Origin: Chrysoperla carnea
Taxonomy: Eukaryota > Arthropoda > Insecta > Neuroptera > Chrysopidae
Length of the DNA stretch: 64,000 bases
Reading direction: 5' to 3'
Assembly: GCF_905475395.1 (NCBI RefSeq)
Contig: NC_058339.1
Coordinates: 76,908,520 to 76,972,519, forward strand
The notes under the pieces were generated by a model, which worked only from the letters and a program-made list of their open reading frames with translations, was not told the DNA's origin and searched no databases. Position numbers and translations under genes: made by a program. Shown here piece after piece: positions 47,503-60,154 of this stretch (the first letter of the stretch is position 1; every line of letters starts with the position of its first letter).

Positions 47503-48012
47503 AACAAGTGAAAACAAACAATTGACTGAGTTTGTTGATTGAAATACCATGTATAGATAGTGTTGATTACTCTGTCACATTACACATACATAAATGTTAC
47601 ACATATATAACTAATATCCATAATAACAGTGATGTTTACTGAAAAATGTTTCAAACAAAAGTTTTTTTTTTTTTATAAGTAGTTTTTATATTTAAACTTT
47701 TGTTCTATCTCTAATGGCTTACAAGTTGTGTCCTACGGACCCAAGACCCAATTGACCTATGTTGCTAATTTACGAACTCGATCTCACTTTTTACGTCCAA
47801 AGCACGCTATAATGATTTCAGCTCGATATCTCTTTTCGTTTTTGAGTAATCGTGATGACAGACAGACAGACGACAGACAGATAGACAACCGAAAATGGAC
47901 TAATTAGGTACATCTATACCAAAATTTGGTTCATAGTATCAATATTTTTAAGTATTAAATACTTGGGACTAAACTTAGTATACCTTGGTATATTTCATAT
48001 ACATGGTATAAT
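47503..48012 (-). repeat. Family A repeat, copy 8, near full length
   Basis: This 510 bp copy gives the full order of the family. On the minus strand it runs from TATACCATGTATATGAAATA, through TTAGTCCCAAGTATTTAATA, CCATTTTCGGTTGTC, a GACAGACA-type microsatellite, GTAAAAAGTGAGATCGAG, GGGTCCGTAGGACACAAC and GTAAACATCACTG, to TAATCAACACTATCTATACA and TGGTATTTCAATCAAC. No frame is open. Confidence 0.8.
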
Positions 48013-48404
48013 AGGCGTGTTATCAATCAGTAAAATTTCATAAAACATACGTATGGGAAAAATACGTAAATCTATGAATTCCGTAAAATTTAAAAGGTAA
48101 CAAATATTATACTATATCGAGTATTTACGCCTTTTATATGACTAAATTTTAACAGTATCTACGATTGCACCATTAAATCTTGAATCAGATGACTATAGAT
48201 ATAAATCTCGGTTGGTATAATATATTCCCTAGACTAATAAATTTAAAATTTAAAATAAAAATTTATCACAAAATATGTATTGAGCTAAAAAATAGCTAAA
48301 GGAATACATAGATTCTTATACCTATATATACAAAATATATTGTTCTAAAATACATAAGAATGTCGTCTATAGCTTACAGTTACAGAGTGTTTTGAAAGCC
48401 AATA

Positions 48405-48716
48405 TTCTCGCTGGTAGAACATGGAAACAACAAGGCGAAAGTATTAAAATATGATTTAAGTAAGAAAAATGTTAGTTTTTACAAGTTTTTGTAAATGATT
48501 CTCTAAATAATTTTTGGAGTGCCAAAGTTACAAAATTACATTGTTTCAGAATTAAATTTTTATCCTGAACTACAACCCAGTTCAAAATAGAACTGAGAAA
48601 ACATTTGTCAATAGTTAAATTTAAAAGTCGCGAGTCTTTCGGAATATGATAGTTTCAAAGTTTTACTGGGAAAGCCTTCCCGTAAAGCCCAGTGAAGCGG
48701 GCGGGTATCAAGCTAG
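48405..48716 (+). mobile_element. Helitron-like 3' end, copy 1
   Basis: The segment ends GCCCAGTGAAGCGGGCGGGT then ATCAAGCTAGT. A GC-rich stem just before a CTAGT end fits the 3' end of non-autonomous Helitrons (CTRR followed by T). The 5' boundary is uncertain. Confidence 0.45.
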
Positions 48717-50278
48717 TATGAAAAATAAATACACAAAATATATTGTTCTATATAAAAATATATAAAACAGAGGTAGTAAATCTCTAGTAATAATTTTGAA
48801 TAAATCTGTTATTACCAAGTGAACCGTACCAAATGTGTTGTGCTGTGCGCATACAGTGCCAGGTTCCCAATGTAAATGTTACATCAACCATGAATAGAAT
48901 TTGACGTTGATAGCATCATCATATATACCTAGAGCAGCCTAGCTCTAACTCCTTTTACAGAATTGAAATCATAAAATGTATATGAAAAATAATATGTATT
49001 TATTTTTATGTTATATGATGTGTTTCTTTCTCTAAATGGAACGTGGAATAATAATGGAACGATTTATTTGATTCAATGGTGGTTTATAAAACAAACTACT
49101 ATCATTTGGTCTCGTATTACGATGGGTCTAATATTGTCGTAATAATAGAGTATTACTATTAAAGTGTCTCAATTAGAATCTATACAATTCTTAATATAAA
49201 CCAATGTGAGGTTGTCTCAACCTCATCTCGAGATTAAATATGGCGAATACTATTGTACGGGCTTGAGTGGCGAAGTTGACACAAACGCATGAGTGGTTTG
49301 TATGAAAATAATATACTGTCTAACAAATTTCAAATAATGTCGTTTTGAAATGCAACATAGTTTTAAACAACCTTTTTTTGATTGGTTCTATCATTTATAA
49401 ATAATATAAGAAAATTATGATGTGATTGTCACAGCCACATAAGCAGGTTTATTGGGTTTATTTAAAAAAAATTTAGATTTCTTCGAGTCGGATTTAAACC
49501 AGCGGCATATGGGTTGCTTTTAGTGTTTTTAGTGCACTCTCCACTACTTATGTTTGTATATATTTACACAAATATGGCATATATTATAAAAATGATCAAT
49601 AAGTTTGAATCAAACTCACTATAAGTTAGTAACAACAATCTTTATGTAGTTATGTATCACATATGTGTTCGTAAAAACCAAATCCTATATTTAAAGAAAA
49701 CGCAAAGAAATTTTCTTTGAATTCATCGATTCGCTTTATTTACACGGTTATATATTCCAACTAAGTACAATTTTATTTTCCATCAATAAAATGCATGACT
49801 TTAAACTAAAATCAATCTCTTTCATAGAAGTAATGATTTTGTTTGTTTACCTACAGTGATTTTGTATCAATAAATTCATATTTTAAATTCAATTCCATAC
49901 AAATCCAATACAAATATTTAGCTGTACTTGTTCCAATCAATATTTTGTATGATTTATAATTTTATAATAATTTATACTTTTTTGTTTACATAGCTGTATG
50001 ACGTAATAACATGGCGACTACTATTTCATGATGTAGAAAAACGGATTAAAAATTTTGAAATGAATTTTAAATTTTATTTTGTGATTTTATGAACTAATAC
50101 TAACATTTCCCGACTGCCTTTTGCCTATCTTAATAATATATAAAGAAAGTTGTTTTTTTTATTTACTATAAAATTTTTGTAGATAGGGTTTTTTAACTAT
50201 AAGGCAGAATAATAGATGCGTCAAAATTAATGTAATCTTTAAAAAACCTTGACATAAAAGCACCAGAAATCTGTTATG

Positions 50279-50820
50279 TACAAATTTTTGATTACCGTAA
50301 AACTTAAATAAATTTTTTAAGAATCCCCTTAAATATTCATTGATAGAAAAAAAAATTACAAAGAAAAGAGGTTTTCCAGATAATAATGGTTGAAGTTACA
50401 ATTGAATTTCAAGAACTGCGATTATATCCTTTATTCTATCCATTTGAAATTTGGATATGTTATAGGTATGCATATTCTTTCTCCCCTAAATACTTTATTT
50501 TTCGAAAATCCTGTTAATGTTCCTAATTTTCATTCTCCACACTCAGGTGCTTTTACTTATTCCACTGTACCTGGGTGTGAACAATGAAAATTGGTAAAAT
50601 TAACAGGATTTTCGAAAAATAAAGTACAGATACAATATGAATACCTATAACATATTCAAAATTCAAATCGATAGAGTAAAGGGTATAATCACAGTGCTTG
50701 AAATTCAATTGTAACTTTAACCATTCTAATCTGGAAAAAAGCTTTTCTTTATAAATTTTTTTTCCACCAATGAATATTCTTAAAAAACTTTTAACTTTTT
50801 ACGCCAATCAAAATCAGTCA
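50279..50820. mobile_element. Family D long-inverted-repeat MITE, copy 1
   Basis: The two halves are imperfect inverted copies centred near 50550. Paired blocks are GAAGTTACAATTGAATTTCA against TTCAATTGTAACTTTAACC, and TTTCGAAAATCCTGTTAATG against its complement at 50605-50625. The frame at 50390-50587 lies in the left arm and is not a gene. Confidence 0.75.
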
Positions 50821-51013
50821 TAAAATTTTTAATAGAACTAAATAAAAAATATCTTGGATATTTCATTCTGTTAAAAAACCACCAAATATCATTTTAAAAA
50901 GTTATAAACTTAAAAACGGAAACACTGTCAAATGATATTTACTTAGTTCCGAAAAGACTTCTAAACAAACTCATTGACTACAAAAACTTTTCCATGAAGA
51001 ATAAAGATTTGAT

Positions 51014-51513
51014 TTTAACCGACTTCAAACAAAAAAGGAGGAGGTTATCAATTCGACTGTTACTTTTTTATGTGTGTTACCTCAGAACTTTTGACTGGGT
51101 GAACCGATTTTGATGATTCTTTATCTATTTGAAAGCTGGTGCTTCCCGTGTGGTCCAGTTCTGACAACGGTACCATGAGAAAACCATTCAAGTATTAAAT
51201 TTGCATTAAGTATGTATATACGACAAGAGGGCAAATAACTCTATATCACGCCAACCGATTTCGATGATTCTTTCTTTTTTGTGACAAATTAGTGAGTGTA
51301 CTTCAGTTTCATTAAAAATCACAAAATAAAAAAAAAACTTCAAAAGAAAAACTTTTCCAAAACAAATTAATATGCATTAAAAAGTAAAAAAATAACGGTG
51401 TCAGCCAAGCTAATGTAGCAAACTGTTCTGTCACAGTTGTTTCCTTGGCTGACACCGACTCCATTTGTTTTGGAAAAGTTTTCTTTTGGAGTCGGTTTTC
51501 TTTTTGTTAAAAT
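51014..51513 (+). mobile_element. Family C element, copy 1
   Basis: It starts AACCGACTTCAAACAAAAAA and ends GTCGGTTTTCTTTTTGTTAA. Interior blocks are GGAGGAGGTTATCAATTCGA, GGGTGAACCGATTTTGATGA and GCTGGTGCTTCCCGTGTGGT, followed by a hairpin at 51396-51457 (GGTGTCAGCCAAG and complement). It is the inverse of the copy at 54572-55192. Confidence 0.7.
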
Positions 51514-52075
51514 TTTTTTTATGTAATAACAACACAAATGTGTCTTGATATCATGTATTTTTTCAAATATGAATTGTATTATTTGTATATATGGTTGTAT
51601 ATTATGAAATAAATACTCCCGAAGGAGTCATTATATTCCCGTGATATTATTACAATGTTTTTTTGGTAGAATGGCGTAATGTACAGAGTAGGACGCCCGC
51701 TATGTTTAATTCCCAAAACATATATAAATTTGATCGAATATTTTATATGTATTTATATCAGATTATTATGTTTTCAGGTATGTAATTAGTAAGATGTATA
51801 TTTGGGAAAATTTATGTCAAAGTAAGATAATTAACTGTAATTTAAAGCTTTTTAGGGGGGTTCGCTTCGTTTATGACAATGGCGACAACATGTATATATC
51901 ATTTTCTCAGAGAATTAGAAGTTAAAATCAACAACATTGAGATATTAAAATTAGAACATAAGAAAATTTGAATAACCGAGCGTTCACGAAACAGGAAATT
52001 TTTCGCTTAGTCAAATTTTCATGTTACAAAGAAAAATAAGTAGCAAAATAATAATTATAAAAAATTTACTTCAGT

Positions 52076-52738
52076 TTATTGCCTGAGCTAATTGTTGAAA
52101 TAACACGTACAGAGAATGTTGGATATCAGTGCTTGAATCATTTTTAAAAAATTAGAAAAGTTAAAAAAATCAACAAATTTATGGCCAGCTGCTGTTTGTT
52201 TTGGTTTTCGAAAATTTTGAAAATTTAACAAAGTATTCTCTAGAAAACTTTTCTAAACTTTTCTTTTTCTTTTCAAAAATCTTTCAAACAGCTTACTAGT
52301 TGAAGCTACCTAAAAATTTTCATCTCTCAATTTTTTATGGTTTTGGAGAAAATGGACCATTTTTAAAAGTTGTTTATTTTATACATTTAATATGTATATA
52401 ATACTATACAACTTTTGTTCTATTTCTAACGGTTTACAAAATGGGACGTATAGACCTAAGACAAAATTCAATTATGTTGCTCATTAACGAACTCAGAGTC
52501 ACTTTTTACGTCCTGAGTACGCTATAAAAATTTAAGATATTTCATTTTGTTTTTGAGTTATCGTTTTTACGGATGAACAAACGGACAGGAGGACGGACAA
52601 ACGAGAATGGACTAATTAAGTGATGTTATGAACACCTATACCACAATTTTGTTCGTATCATCAATATTTTTTTCCGTTACAAACCTGGGAGTAAAATTAG
52701 TATACCTTGATGTATATTTCATATATATACGGTATAAC
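52076..52738 (-). repeat. Family A repeat, copy 9, long subtype
   Basis: It has the subtype block shared with 38741-39385 (GTTGGATATCAGTGCTTGAA to CTAGTTGAAGCTACCTAA) followed by the standard blocks, ending ATATATACGGTATAACA. The frames at 52628-52852 lie partly within it and are not genes. Confidence 0.7.
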
Positions 52739-53297
52739 AATGACATAGCTTTTTCTAATTTCCTAGAATTCGATTTACGAGAAATCGTCGCCACCAGAGG
52801 TGTGCATAAATCGGTGTTTTCAAACAAAACAACGATAACAGGTTTAAAATAGGTTTAAGCAGGCGTTGAATTAATAGATGGAAATAGATAACAAACCATA
52901 GTAATTTACAATAATACTGCCCAAATTTAGGAATGAACTTCCTAGTAAAAAATTGTTCACCTTTTAATGAAAAATTTAACTTTTTTTAAGGATTTGAGTC
53001 TTCTAATTACTGATATGAAATTAAATAACGTTATTATAGTGACTTTCACAATAGGTGCAGATTTGCTGTGTCTCCCTATCTTGCGAGTTTTGCTAATATG
53101 GCGTTCCTGCTAGAAATTACATATTTTTATTATGAAACTTAATTTTTACATTTATTTTAAATTTTTGTGTACTTAAAAAAAACCTTATATGCATGACACT
53201 TTTACTAGCTTTTTCTATCTGAATATATTATACCACTTATATGAAAATGAGGCTGTACACTTCAATGATAAATGCACATGACGTATTTCTATTTGAA

Positions 53298-53370
53298 CAA
53301 ATAGAAAGACGGAGTTGGTAACGACCGGATATTTAGAGCATCCAGGTTCGAGTTCCAGCTTCAGTGTAAT
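53298..53370 (+). repeat. Decayed tRNA-like sequence
   Basis: GGAGTTGGTAACGACC resembles an A box and GGTTCGAGTTCC a B box, 25-30 bases apart. The acceptor stem does not pair, so this is a SINE head or tRNA pseudogene rather than a tRNA. Confidence 0.35.
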
Positions 53371-53404
53371 TTTTCAGTTCTTTTTATTTTTTAATATATC
53401 GTGG

Positions 53405-54012
53405 TTAAGGATGTATGAGCATGACAACAATGTTTGATTTAAAGGCTCAAAATTTGTTTGTAGGTAGTCTTTTACTCAAAGAATATGTGGTTAAAATTTC
53501 AGCTTAGGTATCGGTGCAAATTTTTAAGAAAAAAATCATTAAAAATCGATATAAAATACATTGGCTCTTATGGAGGAATCTCAAAAAACGACATATTTTG
53601 GAAGTTTTTGATAATTTTCATTTGGAATGAATGAAAACAAATTTAAAAAAATCTTTTTAATAGAAAGTAAACATATTAGCAATGAATTAGAAAAGAAAAA
53701 AACTAAGTGTCACCGTCCATATAAGAGATGTAAGAGCAGGGTAGATTAAGGGTTGAAATTATTTTTATCTTATTTTCAACTTTGATGATGAATGTTGTTA
53801 TAACTTCATGAATGTAGACGAAAAATAAGAATAAAATTTTTCGATATGTGTCTTGGTTTTCGAAATATCGAAAGCTAAATAATTAAACAAAATTTTCAAT
53901 TTTCGATATTTTGAAAATTAAGCCAGATCGAAAAATTTTATTCTTACTTTTCGTCTTATATCGTCAAGTAATAATATATATTTATCATCAAAATTGAAAA
54001 TATCAATTTTAA
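53405..54012. repeat. Family E related copy, rearranged
   Basis: The left end TTAAGGATGTATGAGCATGA equals the right terminal repeat of the 23137 element, and interior blocks TTTTCAACTTTGATGATGAA, AACTTCATGAATGTAGACGA and TTTTCGTCTTATATCGTCAA match that family. The middle has an inverted pair around TTTTCGATATTTTGAAAATT. The right end is missing. Confidence 0.5.
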
Positions 54013-54381
54013 AGGACTATCGTAACAATTTTCAAATATTAATACATTTAGTTTATGTCATAATTAAGTTTGCACTAAGTTTGAAAATTTATTTAATAGG
54101 AATAATTAGAAAGTAAAATTTATATAGGTACGAAATCTCATTAGAAACCTTGAACATAATCTTAGTAATAATTACAAACGATTTATTTAATTAGTTTTAA
54201 GTTTAACGATATATGTTTTACATAATATCGATTTCTCATAATGGTTCTATTTGAATGTCTAATATAAATTGTTTGAATAGAGAGATTTGAATGTAGTATC
54301 TACAAGGTATGTATTTGTAAACAATAAAACGATATACCAAAATCCTTTAACAAGTTATCAATTTGCATTTGAATTTCAAAT

Positions 54382-55300
54382 TTATACCATATATATATGA
54401 AATATATCAAGGTATACTAAGTTTAGTCCCAAGTTTGTAACAACTAAAAATATTGTTGATACGAACAAAATTTTGGTGTGGGTGTTCATAAAATCATCTA
54501 ATTATTCCATTTCTGGCTGTTCGCCTGTCTGTTTGTCCATAAATACACTAACTCAAAAACAATAAAAAAAATTTAACAAAAAGAAAACCGACTTCAAAAA
54601 CAAAACTGTTTCCAAAATAAATTAATATACACTAAAAAGTAAAAAAATAACGAGAATATAAATAAGTTAAAATTATTGTTATTTTTTGAGTCGGTGTCAG
54701 CCAAGCTAATATAGCAAATTGTTCTGCCACAGTTGTTTCCTTGGCTGACACCGACTCCAAAAATAACAATAATTTTAACTACATTATATTATAATTGTTT
54801 ACTTTTTAGTGCATATTAATTTTTTTTTGAAAAAGTTTTTCTTTTGAAGTCGGTTTTCTTTTTGTTAAAAGCATTTTTTATTTTGTGATTTTTAGTGAAT
54901 TTTAAGTACACTAAGTAATTTGTCACTAAAGAAACAATCATCGAAATCGGTTGCCGTGATATAGTTATTCGTCCTCTTGTCGTATATACATAATTAATAC
55001 AAATTTAAAACTTGAATGGTTTTCTCATGGATGCCGTTGTCAGAACTGGACCACACGGGAAGCACCAGCTTTCAAATAGATAAAGAATCATCAAAATCGG
55101 TTCACCCAGTCAAAAGTTCTGAGGTAACACACATAAAAAAAAAATACAGTCGAATTGATAACCTCCTCCTTTTTTGTTTGAAGTCGGTTGAAAATAGATT
55201 TCAAGCTGAAATTTTCAAGCGTGCACAGGACGTAAAAAGTGAGGTTGAGTTCGTAAATGAGCAACATAGGTTAATTGGGGCTTTACCCCGCTATATGTCC
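54382..55300 (+). repeat. Family A repeat, copy 10, split by element C
   Basis: The left part 54382-54563 runs TATACCATATATATATGAAA to ACACTAACTCAAAAAC. The right part from about 55193 resumes with TTTCAAGCTGAAATTTTCAA and GACGTAAAAAGTGAGGTTGA. The two parts are contiguous in the other copies, so the family C element between them is a later insertion. Confidence 0.7.
54572..55192 (-). mobile_element. Family C element, copy 2, nested
   Basis: The first 298 bases (54572-54870) form a giant foldback: TTTAACAAAAAGAAAACCGA at the left and its exact complement at the right. A nested stem carries TAAAATTATTGTTATTTTTG and GGTGTCAGCCAAG around a loop near 54720. The rest matches copy 1 in reverse, ending with TTTTTTGTTTGAAGTCGGTT. 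The frame at 55016-55360 is this repeat read through, not a gene. Confidence 0.75.
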
Positions 55301-56194
55301 CAAAAATGTGTTCATTATGATGAAGGGACTTTGAAATATCATTTATCGCCAATAAAATGAACATTCACGGTACTTGCTCAAACATTCAAACAGCCGGACT
55401 CTCTTAACTGATATCAAGTATTGAAATAATTCAATACCTATTGAAATAAAATAAAATTAAAGTGTTAAACAAATATGTAATTGATAACAAGCATTGATAA
55501 CAAACAAATTGTTTAGTTTACAGTCAGTTATTAAAGTAAATGAACATAAACTGTCATTAAAAAGTGGTAATGATGATATAATAATTAATAATCCCTATTT
55601 TATATAAAAGTTAGTACAACTATCGTAATAAATCAAAAACACGAATACACGAACACCTCTACAATGTTCAACTAACTAACGATCATAATAAAACTCAAAT
55701 ACATTTAATATTTATTGTTATATTCAGGGGAAAATCATCTAGGTTAGCCTTGCCAATCCTCTCCATTTTGTGGATTTCCTTTTAAGAATCGTGAAAAATG
55801 ATTATGAGGAGCGAACTATTTGTACTATCGACCTAAAGTCGGGCTTTTTATTTTGTTCTATTGATTTTTAAATTCATTTTTAGGTATTTCAAATCATCGA
55901 TTTTCGTCGATTGGCCGACCGAAGCGAATTTTTGGATTTTTCAAATGTTTATTTCTTTTTTTATTCTAGATAACTACAGACAGAAGAACATGAGCAATTC
56001 TAAATCGATTGTCCAGGAAAAAGTTTTTGGATCTGCTGTACTAATAACGAGCTACGGTTTCGTTTATTGTAGTTTATAGCAAATAAAATTAATGGCAATT
56101 AATCCCCAAAAGTTTTCTCAACTTTGAATATTTACGGATATATTGACTTTTTATATCGCAAAATTTAAAATTTTCGAATTTAGAACTTTTAACG

Positions 56195-56665
56195 TTAAGG
56201 TAGTACCAGCATGAAATCACTTTTCGACAGATTTGGCCGAATTTTTTTTCTCGGGTTTATAATAGCTTTATTTATGAATTCCTAAAATTTCATAATTTTT
56301 GACCGTTTAGATCGCGAGATATTTAAAGACAAAGTTCGCGATTTTGAGGGTCATGTCCCATTTAAAGCATGTAAAATGTCCGGTCTCTCCAACTATTTTT
56401 TATGATATTATTATATATTGAAGAAAAAGTAGAAAAAAATGTTTATACAATAAAATTCTAAAAAAAAAATTTAGAAATTAATTTTCACTTTCGAGATATT
56501 AATTTTGACGTAAATTGATCGAAATTGGGACGTTGGCATAATTATTTCCCATTTTAAACGGTCAAAATTTCTGAAACTTTGGGAATTAATAGTAAGCATT
56601 ATTAAATTCTTAAATTTAATTTTTCGTTAAATTCTGTCGAAAAAAAAATTGTACCATTGCTTTAA
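56195..56665. mobile_element. Family F foldback with TTAA ends
   Basis: Bounded by TTAA at 56195 and 56662, 471 bp. The left end is TTAAGGTAGTACCAGCATGA and the right end read inward is TTAAAGCAATGGTACAAT. Further inverted pairs are TTTCGACAGATTT with AAATTCTGTCGAAA, and ATTTTTGACCGTTTAGA with ACGGTCAAAAT. Confidence 0.6.
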
Positions 56666-56693
56666 CATAGAAACTGCAAATGCTGGAAATACC

Positions 56694-57276
56694 TTAAGAC
56701 GGTTCTATACACATTTTTGATTGACGTGAAATCATTCTTTGATTGGCGTGAAACTTTAATAATTTTTTTAAAAATCTTTGGAAATATTCTTTGGTGGAAT
56801 TTTATAAAGAAAAGCGGTTTTCAGGAAATAATGTTAAAGTTACAATTGAACTTCAAGCACTGCGATTAATATCTTTCCTCTATCAATTTGAAATTTGGCT
56901 ATGTTATAGGTATTCAAATTCTACCTGTCCTTTTAATTTTTCGAAAATCCTGTTAGTTTTCCCAATTTTCATTGTTCACTCAGGTACTTTTTCTTATTCC
57001 AGTATACCTGAATGTGAATTGAACTTGAATGAAAATTGGAAAAATTAACAGGATTTTCGAAAAATAAAAGTAACCAGGGCAGATAGAGTATCTACCTATA
57101 ACATATCCAAATTTCCAATCGAGAGAGTAAAGGGTGTAATCGCAGTGCTTAAAATTCAATTGTAACTTTAACCATTCTTATCTGGAAAACCGCTTTTCTT
57201 TATAAATTTTTTTCTACCAATGAACATCAAAAGAATGATTTCACGCCATTCAAAAACGTGTATAGAACTGCCTTAA
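56694..57276. mobile_element. Family D long-inverted-repeat MITE, copy 2
   Basis: Bounded by TTAA at 56694 and 57273, 583 bp. The outer arms read TTAAGACGGTTCTATACACA and, inward from the right, TTAAGGCAGTTCTATACACG. Inner blocks are shared with the copy at 50279-50820. It lies only 28 bases after family F. Confidence 0.75.
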
Positions 57277-58979
57277 TGACTCTTTAAATATTAAATTATA
57301 TTTTCTACAACTTTGCTTGCAATAAAATTTATTATAAAAACTTCACTATTAATCGGGAAATTTTAAAAATTACAAACGAAAAATAACAAAGTTGTATTCC
57401 GTTAATGGTAAAGCGGATTCAAAAATTGGAAAGGAACTCTTTGGTAGAAATTCGATATAGAATAGATGGTAATTATCTGCCTGGAGTTATTTAGGACATT
57501 CTAAGCAAAATATTTTTATTCCTTTAGATTTTTGAAACAAACAATTTCCTTGGATTTCTCAAATTTCTTCTTAAACACAGTTACGAACACAAGTTAAAAG
57601 TATGGCCCTTCATTTCCTTCTCATACTTATAGCAAGCCAGTAGTCATTTCGAAGAAAATCATGATGAAAATTTAAAACAATGTTTGTGTATATCTGTGTC
57701 CACTAAAAACTTTATACATTATTATATTTTCATGAACGTGTTCCATAGAAACAAGGGAGTAACAAGCAAGCAAGCATCCTCTCTTAATGTAATTTGTTTT
57801 CATATTTAACTGAGGATTTATACTTTTTATATAAAGTCACGTTTACATATTATAGTCTTGAATAATTCTGTTGTAGTTTTGTTGCAGGACATGTGCATTA
57901 TGATGTAAAAAAGGAAGCCTTTTTTTGTCCATTTTCATATTAAAATTCAAGAAGCAAAAACATTTTTACATGTCCTGATATTTACATATAAAAGGACCAC
58001 ATGGTGAGCAAAGAGATAGTAGATAGTGATCTTGCATAGGGGGTGGGAGCCACCCCCTTCACAGGGGTGAAAAAATTAATGCTGAAAAGGACGGAACGGA
58101 AATCGATATAGGAATGAATTTTAAGCAAAAAGTGTCATTTAAACATATTTCGAAAAGTCAATACTTTCCGAGCTATTGACGATTGAAATTCGGAGTATTT
58201 AACGACAAATAATAGTTTAATAAACGTTTTTTAAAAAGGTATATCGCACTCTTTTTTAAGTACTATAAAAAACTTCGAAAGTGAAAAAAGTTTCCAGTCA
58301 TTTGCATAAAATTGACGGACTTATGATGAAAACAAAGTTTATCGGACCTTTCTTTTTAAGTTTTATTCAGTGCAAAAACTGATGAACTTCTTTAAGTAAG
58401 TTTTAAGCAATGCAGTCTCACAGTTTTTATAAAGGTTAATTGATTTTCCCTGGATACCGAAATTTTAAGATATTTATACCATACAGTTCTCTGTTGCTGT
58501 GTAAAATTTCAAATCGATATTCCTATAAATAACGAAAATATAATGGTGTCTTCATCTTAAATGCGACACACTGTACATTTATATTCAAACTTAAAATTCC
58601 CATTTAGCTAACGATTGTTTTTCGTCTATAACTAACTATAATAATATAAATCAATACAAAAATATTTACAGAAATAAGGTCATTACTTCATTTAAATTAT
58701 TTTTAAAATTATAATTTGAACAAACATTGACGTCTTGTGTTATACATAATAAAAATAATATACATCTAAAATATAAAATATAATATGAAATTTTATAATT
58801 GACTTATTGATTCAAGGTGAGTTCAGTATATAAATAAATAAAACTGATTTATACCTACATTATAGAATGACTTGTAGATGTTTTATTTTTTTAGTTTTAA
58901 ATTATTCTTGATGGGTACAAATCAATTTAAAAGCATTCAAATCTATAAATATATAGGAGATTTCTATAGATATAGATAG

Positions 58980-59398
58980 TCACTCATCACGATATCTCTG
59001 GAACTATAAGACCTAGAGACTTGAAATTTGGCAGGAATATTCCTTTTGCCAAGTAAAGGTCAGCTAAGAACGGATTTTACGAAATTCCACCCACAAGGGG
59101 GGTTGCGGGGGTGTTCATGAATAAAAAATTCATATTTTTCAATTATGGCTTTTAATAGTTCAAAACTTGGTCAGAATGTTTTAAATTACATTTAGAAATT
59201 TTTTTAACCTTCGGAGGGTAGAAAGGTGTAGCGAGAAAGTGGGAAGGAAATATCGAATATTTACAAATATACCTAAGTGGGGTATCAAATAAAAGAGCAT
59301 GACGTGTACATTACAAAACTGTTATCCAAAGCAAGGAAATGTGGAGGGAGGGGTGCAAGTGGGGATGTTGCCCAGCAAAGCGGGTAGTTCCCAGCTAG
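58980..59398 (+). mobile_element. Helitron-like element, copy 2
   Basis: It begins TCACTCATCACGATATCTCT, continues AACTATAAGACCTAGAGACT and TTCCACCCACAAGGGGGGTT, and ends GCCCAGCAAAGCGGG then CCCAGCTAGT. The 5' TC, GC-rich stem close to the end and CTAG-T 3' end suit a non-autonomous Helitron. An ATA-rich stretch follows directly. Confidence 0.5.
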
Positions 59399-59647
59399 TA
59401 AATAATATTATAATAATAAAAAATGTGATTATAAACAATATAAAATTTATTGAATGTGTTCTATACATATAATATAGCGAGTCAGTTAAGTACTTTAATA
59501 TTCCATACGTATAATAATATGTAATGGGGTTTAACCTCCGTTTCTCTGACATATGCCTTATAACAGAGGCAACCCACATCATTATTTGTTAATCTTTATT
59601 TATTTAACTGCATTCGTATATATACAATTACATTTTTTTGCTGTGAG

Positions 59648-59760
59648 TGGAATCGGTAACTTCGTTCTTATCTAGGCGACGACAATATGATCAATTCTGC
59701 ACCCCCATTAATTATAATTGTTCACACTGCCTTAGACCGCTCGACCACTGAGCCGTCCTT
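59648..59760 (-). repeat. Decayed tRNA-derived SINE head
   Basis: On the minus strand GGACGGCTCAGTGGTCGAGC and GGTCTAAGGCA look like the 5' half of a leucine- or serine-type tRNA with its A box. The B box downstream (GTTACCGATTCCAC) is degenerate. It is a tRNA pseudogene or SINE head. Confidence 0.45.
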
Positions 59761-59849
59761 ACATATGAATAAATTGTAAATAGAATTGCTGACTAAATTT
59801 TTTTTTATAACTTCAGGTGGAGAATTCTCACGTACGGACAGTAAAGTGA

Positions 59850-59980
59850 AATTGGTTTTTGAAAATCTTTAGAATTACGCAAAATATGAACGTTTCAAAT
59901 TCCTAAATAAATAAAGAGGAAGATATAGGTTAATGACGTCATTTTCCGATATCACCATAGAGATACATGTCAAATACATA
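59850..59980 (+). repeat. Family J repeat, copy 2
   Basis: It matches 42290-42430 over AAAGTGAAATTGGTTTTTG, AATATGAACG, AAAGAGGAAGAT and TAATGACGTCAT. It has a TGACGTCA octamer at 59934-59941. Confidence 0.5.
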
Positions 59981-60154
59981 TTAAACTTTCTTTTGCTAAA
60001 AGGAGATGGATGAACAATCTTTGAATGCCTACAACTTCTTTGTTTTTTTATTAATTTTAATTTTAATTTAACTTTCAAATTTTGTCATGGTTTCAAGTTT
60101 AGTTTTACATTTTTATGCGTACCACGCATATTTGAATTTAATTTATAAAAGTAA

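Noticed and set aside
49485..49530. tRNA-like B box on the minus strand
   Set aside because: GGTTTAAATCCGACTC resembles a B box, but no A box or paired stems are nearby.
55016..55360. 114-codon plus-strand frame
   Set aside because: It lies across the family C element and the resuming family A repeat, so it is a read-through of repeats; the same DNA recurs at 51 kb with stops.
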